Assembly (NCBI GenBank): GCA_903871865.1
Contig: CAIQIL010000377.1
Coordinates: forward strand, 1 to 5,569
Source: an uncultured Burkholderiales bacterium
Lineage (GTDB): Bacteria > Pseudomonadota > Gammaproteobacteria > Burkholderiales > Burkholderiaceae_C
Reading direction: 5' to 3'
Length of the DNA stretch: 5,569 bases
Shown: positions 1-5,569 of the stretch, one piece after another
Position numbering within the stretch: position 1 is the stretch's first letter
How the letters are laid out: every line of letters starts with the position of its first letter
Position numbers and translations under genes: made by a program
The notes under the pieces: generated by a model
Databases searched by the model: none
Seen by the model: the letters and a program-made list of their open reading frames with translations, nothing else
What the model was told of the DNA's origin: nothing

Positions 1-287
1 CGCCACAGGCCACGGGCGTCGTCCTGCCAGACCTCGCCGCGCACCTGCACCCGGCCGCGTGCGCGCTGCGCCGCACCGCCCTGGCCACCCAGACCCGCCA
101 GCGCGCGCAACACCGTGGTCTTGCCGCAGCCCGAGGGGCCCAGCAGCACGCTCACGCCCTGGCCCGGCAGGCGCAGGGCCACGTCCAAAGTGAAGCCCGG
201 CTGGCCCGCGGCACCAGCGTGCTGCAGCCTCAAGTCGGCCTCGATGCCCAAGGCATCGGCCGGCGAGGCGTCACCGAACGCCGTCAT
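1..287 (-). CDS. modC: ModC, molybdate ABC transporter ATPase (5' part; runs off the window)
   Basis: Only the first 95 codons are present; the gene continues past position 1. The product is the cytoplasmic ATPase that drives molybdate import through ModB. Visible features are a beta-strand lead-in (residues about 17-40), a Walker A motif GPSGCGKT at residues 50-57, and a tail [19 protein letters not shown], which fits the ModC pattern just before the PTHRRPLGYVFQE-type Q-loop region expected beyond the edge. The signature, Walker B and the C-terminal molybdate-binding (TOBE/MOP) domain are outside the window. The ATG overlaps the modB stop as ATGA, and a perfect AGGAGG lies 6 nt upstream, so translation is probably coupled to modB. 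Position after modA and modB makes ModC much more likely than another ABC ATPase. Confidence 0.9.
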   Translation of the reverse strand, partial: MTAFGDASPADALGIEADLRLQHAGAAGQPGFTLDVALRLPGQGVSVLLGPSGCGKTTVLRALAGLGGQGGAAQRARGRVQVRGEVWQDDARGLW

Positions 288-1006
288 GGCGCGCCTCCTG
301 ATGCGCGGGCTCGGCCACCGGGCACCGCCGCCCCGGCCCCGCGCCCTTGCAACAAATACAAAGCCAGCATCACCGCGAAGCCGAAGGCCACCATGCCGCC
401 GGCCAGCCAGTGGGCGTGGGCCAGTTCCTGCGCCTCGACGTGGCCATAGAGCGCCACCGACAGCACGCGCGTGGCGCCGGGGATGTTGCCGCCGATCATC
501 AGCACCACGCCGAACTCGCCCACGGTGTGCGCGAAGCCCAGCACCGCGGCCGTCAGGAAACCGGGTCGTGCCAGTGGCAGGGCCACGGTGAGGAAGCGGT
601 CCCAGGGCGAGGCGCGCAGCGTGGCCGCCACCTCCAGCGGGCGCGCACCGACGGCCTCGAAGGCCTGGTGCAGCGGCTGCACGACGAAGGGCATGGAGTG
701 CAGCACCGAGGCCACCACCAGGCCCCAGAAGGTGAAGGGCAAGAGCCCCAGCCCCAGCGCCTGCATGGCCTGGCCCACCGGGCCTTGCGGGCCCAGCAGC
801 AGCAGCAGGTAAAAGCCGATCACGGTGGGCGGCAGCACCAGCGGCAAGGCCACCACCGCGGCCACCACGCCCTTCAGGCGCGAGCGCGTGCGCGCCAGCC
901 ACCAGGCCACGGGCGTGCCCAGCACCAGCAGCAGCAGCGTGGTCGTGCCGGCGAGCTGGGCGGTCAGTTTCAGGGCCAGCAGGTCATCGGCAGGCAGCAA
1001 GAACAC
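284..1006 (-). CDS. modB: ModB, molybdate ABC transporter permease
   Basis: This 240-residue inner-membrane protein would form the homodimeric channel of the ModABC importer. Hydrophobic segments lie at about 11-38, 47-72, 91-112, 150-172 and 200-220, matching the usual five-helix ModB plan. The EAA loop that docks on ModC is at about 125-149 ([14 protein letters not shown], then ALPLARPG), and the typical ModB GEFG follows at 163-166. The start is GTG, preceded by an SD-like GGGGA 5 nt upstream (1012-1016). The protein begins just before helix 1, as in homologues. modB starts 12 nt after the modA stop, in the same reading frame, and its TGA overlaps the modC ATG. The last 20 residues are Gly/Ala/Arg-rich and probably unstructured. 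A sulfate-type permease (CysT/CysW) is less likely, given the single short permease and the adjacent modA. Confidence 0.93.
   Translation of the reverse strand: MFLLPADDLLALKLTAQLAGTTTLLLLVLGTPVAWWLARTRSRLKGVVAAVVALPLVLPPTVIGFYLLLLLGPQGPVGQAMQALGLGLLPFTFWGLVVASVLHSMPFVVQPLHQAFEAVGARPLEVAATLRASPWDRFLTVALPLARPGFLTAAVLGFAHTVGEFGVVLMIGGNIPGATRVLSVALYGHVEAQELAHAHWLAGGMVAFGFAVMLALYLLQGRGAGAAVPGGRARASGGAP
294..299 (-). promoter_or_regulatory. Shine-Dalgarno site of modC (AGGAGG)
   Basis: A perfect AGGAGG lies 6 nt before the modC ATG, inside the 3' end of modB. It fixes the modC start and supports efficient re-initiation at the ATGA overlap. Confidence 0.75.
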
Positions 1007-1018
1007 ACAGGTCCCCGG

Positions 1019-3225
<2,207 letters not shown>

Positions 3226-3437
3226 GGTGGGTTCCAGGTTGTGCGGCGGGGTGCCGCCGTGAGGACGGGATGCGATGGAGTGTCCATGCGCCCCGGCGAA
3301 CCAGGATGTGCCCAAACGGCCACGGATTGGCCGCAACGATCACCCTCAGGGTTTGACCGCATGGGGTCGGACCTGAGCCCGGCCCGGACAAACCCGAGGT
3401 GATCGTGAAATGCTCCGCGACTTGCTGCGGCCTGACC
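3226..3437. other. Intergenic spacer between the cysB-like gene and the lipase gene
   Basis: This 212-bp spacer must contain the end of the cys transcript and the lipase promoter. I see no T-tailed terminator and no convincing -35/-10 pair for the lipase. It does contain the long inverted repeat at 3336-3406, a small palindrome ATGGA-GTG-TCCAT at 3275-3287 about 50 bp before the lipase start, and a short GC hairpin GCGGC/GCCGC at 3243-3257 close to the ribosome-binding region. The last two are short enough to be chance. Confidence 0.5.
3336..3406. repeat. 71-bp imperfect inverted repeat (possible operator pair, RNA hairpin or REP-like element)
   Basis: The left arm 3336-3355 and right arm 3389-3406 pair over 18 bp: 9 bp (ACGATCACC with GGTGATCGT), then 2 bp, then 7 bp (GGGTTTG with CAAACCC). 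Single unpaired bases at C3345 and A3348 interrupt the left arm. The 33-nt centre holds part of a competing smaller hairpin (TCAGG 3346-3350 with CCTGA 3372-3376, and GACC 3355-3358 with GGTC 3365-3368). No T run follows on either strand, and I see no target-site duplication. It starts 32 nt after the cysB-like stop and ends 111 nt before the lipase start. Confidence 0.7.
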
Positions 3438-4391
3438 TCAGCCGGCCTCGCCCCTGGCGGTGTCCGACTCGGCGCGCGAGATCGCCTGCTCCACCACCTC
3501 GCGCGTCAACGGCGCGGCGAAGGTTTCGATGAAGCCGTACACATAGCCGCGCAGGAAGGCGCCGCGGCGGAAGGCCAGGCGCGTCATGTTGACGGCGAAG
3601 AGGTGGCCGGCGTCGAGCGCGCGCAGGTTGCGGTCGCGGTCGGCATCGAAGGCGATGGAGGCCACCACGCCCACGCCCAGGCCCAGCTCCACGTAGGTCT
3701 TGATCACGTCGGCGTCCATGGCCGACAGCACGATGCTGGGCTGCAGCCCTTCGCGCGCGAAGGCCTCGTCGATGTGGGCGCGGCCGGTGAAGCCGCCGTC
3801 GTAGGTGATGAGCGGGTACTTCGAAAGGCGCGCCAGCGTCAGCGGCTCACCATCGAGCAGCGGGTGGTCGGGCGGCACCACGACGCTGTGCGTCCAGGTG
3901 TAGCAAGGCAGCGTGACGAGCTGCGGGTACTGGTCCAGCGCTTCCGTGGCGATGCCGATGTCGGCCTCGCCGTCGATCAGCATCTGCGCCACGTGCCGCG
4001 GCGAGCCCTGGTGCAGGCTGAGCGTGACCTTCGGGAAGCGGTGGCGGAAGTCCTTCACCGCGCCGGGCAGGGCGTAGCGGGCCTGCGAGTGGGTCGCGGC
4101 CAGCGACAGCGGGCCGGTGTCGTGCGAGGCGCAATCGCGGGCGGCCTGGCGCAGGTTTTCGGCCTCGCGCAGCAGGCGCTCGACCACGGGCAGCAGTTGC
4201 TGGCCGGAGGGCGTCATGCCCGTGAGGCGCTTGCCGGCGCGCTGGAACAGCTCCACGCCCAGCTCGTCTTCCAGCTCACGGATCTGGCGGCTCACGCCAG
4301 GTTGCGAGGTGTGCAGCGCCGCCGCCACCTCGGTCAGGTTGTAGCCGCGGCGCGCGGCCTCGCGCACGGAGCGCAGTTGCTGGAAATTCAC
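3438..4391 (-). CDS. cysB: CysB-family LysR-type regulator of sulfur assimilation
   Basis: This 317-residue cytoplasmic regulator has an N-terminal winged helix-turn-helix (about 1-60; [28 protein letters not shown] at 18-45) and a C-terminal effector domain from about 92. The block [13 protein letters not shown] (97-109) is diagnostic of CysB/Cbl proteins. Ligand-site positions known from enterobacterial CysB align without gaps: Thr100, Gln103, Trp166 and Thr202 are kept, and position 102 is Ser instead of Thr. [17 protein letters not shown] (226-242) is also typical. Family members sense O- or N-acetylserine, sulfate or thiosulfate and activate sulfate uptake and reduction genes. The start is GTG, overlapping the cysA stop by 4 nt, with GGAGGT 5 nt upstream. 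Co-transcription with the sulfate transporter supports this role, although a paralogue such as Cbl or SsuR cannot be excluded. Confidence 0.9.
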   Translation of the reverse strand: MNFQQLRSVREAARRGYNLTEVAAALHTSQPGVSRQIRELEDELGVELFQRAGKRLTGMTPSGQQLLPVVERLLREAENLRQAARDCASHDTGPLSLAATHSQARYALPGAVKDFRHRFPKVTLSLHQGSPRHVAQMLIDGEADIGIATEALDQYPQLVTLPCYTWTHSVVVPPDHPLLDGEPLTLARLSKYPLITYDGGFTGRAHIDEAFAREGLQPSIVLSAMDADVIKTYVELGLGVGVVASIAFDADRDRNLRALDAGHLFAVNMTRLAFRRGAFLRGYVYGFIETFAAPLTREVVEQAISRAESDTARGEAG

Positions 4392-5488
4392 GCCACACCT
4401 CCGACCACAGGCGCCGGGGCGGGCGTGCCCTCGGCCGTGAACTGGCGGATGCGGCGCGGCTTGAGGTGGGCCTGTTCGCCGGTGCGCAGCACGCCGCTGT
4501 CGCGCAGCGCGGCGAACTCTTCGCGGCTGAGCTCGACCTCGATCTCGCCCTGCCCGTCACCGCGCAGGAAAGCCAGGCGCGTGTTGGGGCCCACCGTCAG
4601 CGTGTCGATGAGCGTGGCGGGCAAGGAGCCCTCTTCCGAGCGGGCCAGCACCTGGATCTCGTGCGGACGCACATAGCTCACGCCGGCATCGCCCACCGTG
4701 CCACCTGTGCCGTCGGCCCTGGCGCCCTCCACCGCACCTTGTGCGTGGTCGCGGCCGTGGAAGAGGTTCACATCGCCCAGGAACTTGAGCACGAAGGGCG
4801 TGGCCGGGTGGTCATAGACCTCGTCCGGTGCGCCTTCCTGCTCGATGCGGCCCTGGTTCATCACCACGATGCGATCGGCCACTTCCATGGCCTCTTCCTG
4901 GTCGTGGGTCACGAAGACGCTGGTGATGTGCATCTCGTCGTGCAGGCGGCGCAGCCAGCGGCGCAGCTCCTTGCGCACCTTGGCGTCGAGCGCACCGAAG
5001 GGCTCGTCGAGCAGCAGCACCTTGGGCTCCACCGCCAAAGCGCGCGCCAGGGCGATGCGCTGGCGCTGGCCACCGGAGAGCTGGTGCGGGTAGCGGTCGG
5101 CGATCCAGTCCAGCTGCACCAGCTTGAGCAGCTCGGTGACCTTGGCCTTGATCGCGGCGTCCGAAGGGCGCGTGTCCTTGGGACGCACGCGCAGGCCGAA
5201 GGCCACGTTCTCGAAGATGGTCATGTGGCCGAACAGCGCGTAGTGCTGGAACACGAAGCCCACATTGCGCTCGCGCACCGCCACGTGGGTGGTGTCTTCG
5301 CCATTGAAGTACACGGCGCCGCTGTCGGGCGTTTCCAGGCCCGCGATGATGCGCAGCAGCGAGGTCTTGCCCGAGCCCGAAGGGCCCAGCAGCGCGACCA
5401 GCTGGCCCGAAGGGATGCTGAGGTTGAGGTGGTCACACACGGTGGTCTGACCGAAACGCTTGACGAGGTTCTTGACTTCGATGCTCAT
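4388..5488 (-). CDS. cysA: CysA, sulfate/thiosulfate ABC transporter ATPase
   Basis: This 366-residue cytoplasmic ATPase energises sulfate and thiosulfate import through the CysT/CysW permeases. All nucleotide-binding motifs are intact: Walker A GPSGSGKT (35-42), Q-loop Gln81 (FVFQHYALF), signature LSGGQRQR (137-144), Walker B LLLDEP (158-163), D-loop GALD (165-168) and switch His195. [26 protein letters not shown] sequence after the Q-loop is characteristic of CysA. Residues from about 240 form the C-terminal regulatory region (GDVNLFHGR, then [10 protein letters not shown] at 272-281). The ATG at 5488 is preceded by GGAG 7 nt upstream (5496-5499) and begins the usual [17 protein letters not shown] six codons earlier would lie in the spacer and overlap the upstream stop, so it was not used. 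The gene lies 14 nt after the upstream permease gene and overlaps the regulator downstream, indicating one operon. Confidence 0.95.
   Translation of the reverse strand: MSIEVKNLVKRFGQTTVCDHLNLSIPSGQLVALLGPSGSGKTSLLRIIAGLETPDSGAVYFNGEDTTHVAVRERNVGFVFQHYALFGHMTIFENVAFGLRVRPKDTRPSDAAIKAKVTELLKLVQLDWIADRYPHQLSGGQRQRIALARALAVEPKVLLLDEPFGALDAKVRKELRRWLRRLHDEMHITSVFVTHDQEEAMEVADRIVVMNQGRIEQEGAPDEVYDHPATPFVLKFLGDVNLFHGRDHAQGAVEGARADGTGGTVGDAGVSYVRPHEIQVLARSEEGSLPATLIDTLTVGPNTRLAFLRGDGQGEIEVELSREEFAALRDSGVLRTGEQAHLKPRRIRQFTAEGTPAPAPVVGGVA
4397..4402 (-). promoter_or_regulatory. Shine-Dalgarno site for the GTG start of the cysB-like gene
   Basis: GGAGGT lies 5 nt before the GTG at 4391, within the 3' end of cysA. 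It supports GTG as the genuine start and translational coupling across the overlap. Confidence 0.7.
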
Positions 5489-5495
5489 ACAGCCA

Positions 5496-5499
5496 CTCC
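5496..5499 (-). promoter_or_regulatory. Shine-Dalgarno core of cysA (GGAG)
   Basis: GGAG lies 7 nt before the ATG at 5488, in the short gap after the upstream permease gene. It decides in favour of this ATG over the TTG at 5506. Confidence 0.6.
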
Positions 5500-5502
5500 G
5501 GC

Positions 5503-5569
5503 TCAATGCGATGGGTTCGGCGACAAGCCCTGCGACAGCTTGAGCTGTTGCTGGACACGGCGCTCGACG
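5503..5569 (-). CDS. cysW: CysW-type sulfate permease, C-terminal tail only
   Basis: Only the last 21 codons and a TGA stop are inside the window. The visible tail is [21 protein letters not shown]: a charged, Gln-rich cytoplasmic end of the type that follows the last membrane helix in beta-proteobacterial CysW proteins. Identification rests mainly on position: it runs in the same direction and ends 14 nt before cysA, exactly where cysW lies in cysT-cysW-cysA operons. The sequence is too short for independent proof, and CysT or another permease remains possible. Confidence 0.65.
   Translation of the reverse strand, partial: VERRVQQQLKLSQGLSPNPSH

Noticed and set aside
3293..3316. Possible sigma-54 promoter (GGGCACATCCTGGTTCG) before the lipase gene
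   Set aside because: It resembles the -24 element, but the required GC of the -12 element is absent at the fixed spacing.
3226..3336. N-terminal extension of the lipase from a TTG at 3336
   Set aside because: The added 37 residues would displace the signal peptide from the N-terminus, and they overlap the inverted-repeat region.
3336..3406. Integron attC site or rho-independent terminator
   Set aside because: It has no RYYYAAC/GTTRRRY core pair and no integrase nearby, and no T tract on either strand.
3399..4676. 425-codon plus-strand open frame opposite the cysB-like gene and cysA
   Set aside because: It is antisense to two conserved genes, and its product is biased and unrecognisable.

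Overview
The window is GC-rich and every supported gene lies on the minus strand. Codon use, gene order and protein character point to a beta-proteobacterium of the Burkholderiales, plausibly Comamonadaceae; this is an inference from style and synteny, not from a marker gene. The window should be read from its high-coordinate end towards its low end.

Region 1 (5569 down to 3438) is the distal part of a sulfate/thiosulfate uptake operon. It holds the last 21 codons of a CysW-type permease, a complete ATPase CysA, and a CysB-family LysR regulator. The cysA stop and the GTG start of the regulator overlap by 4 nt. The ATPase powers sulfate import; the regulator carries nearly all the ligand-site residues of CysB and is expected to control sulfur-assimilation genes.

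Region 2 (3437 down to 1827) holds one monocistronic gene for a Sec-exported lipase of the fungal-type LIP family (GYSGG serine elbow). The 212-nt spacer before it contains a long imperfect inverted repeat (3336-3406). The gene is closed by a clear intrinsic terminator (1827-1861).

Region 3 (1826 down to 1) is a molybdate ABC transporter operon, modA-modB-modC. ModA is the periplasmic binding protein, ModB the permease, and ModC the ATPase, cut by the window edge. The operon begins within 20 bp of the lipase terminator. A -10-like TATAAA lies inside a perfect inverted repeat that abuts the modA ATG, a layout that suggests an operator and possibly a leaderless mRNA.

The theme is uptake of tetrahedral oxyanions (sulfate and molybdate), with an apparently unrelated secreted lipase between the two systems. 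I found no mobile element, CRISPR array, RNA gene or clearly novel system. The most interesting material is the compact terminator/operator/promoter junction before modA and the 71-bp inverted-repeat element between cysB and the lipase gene.
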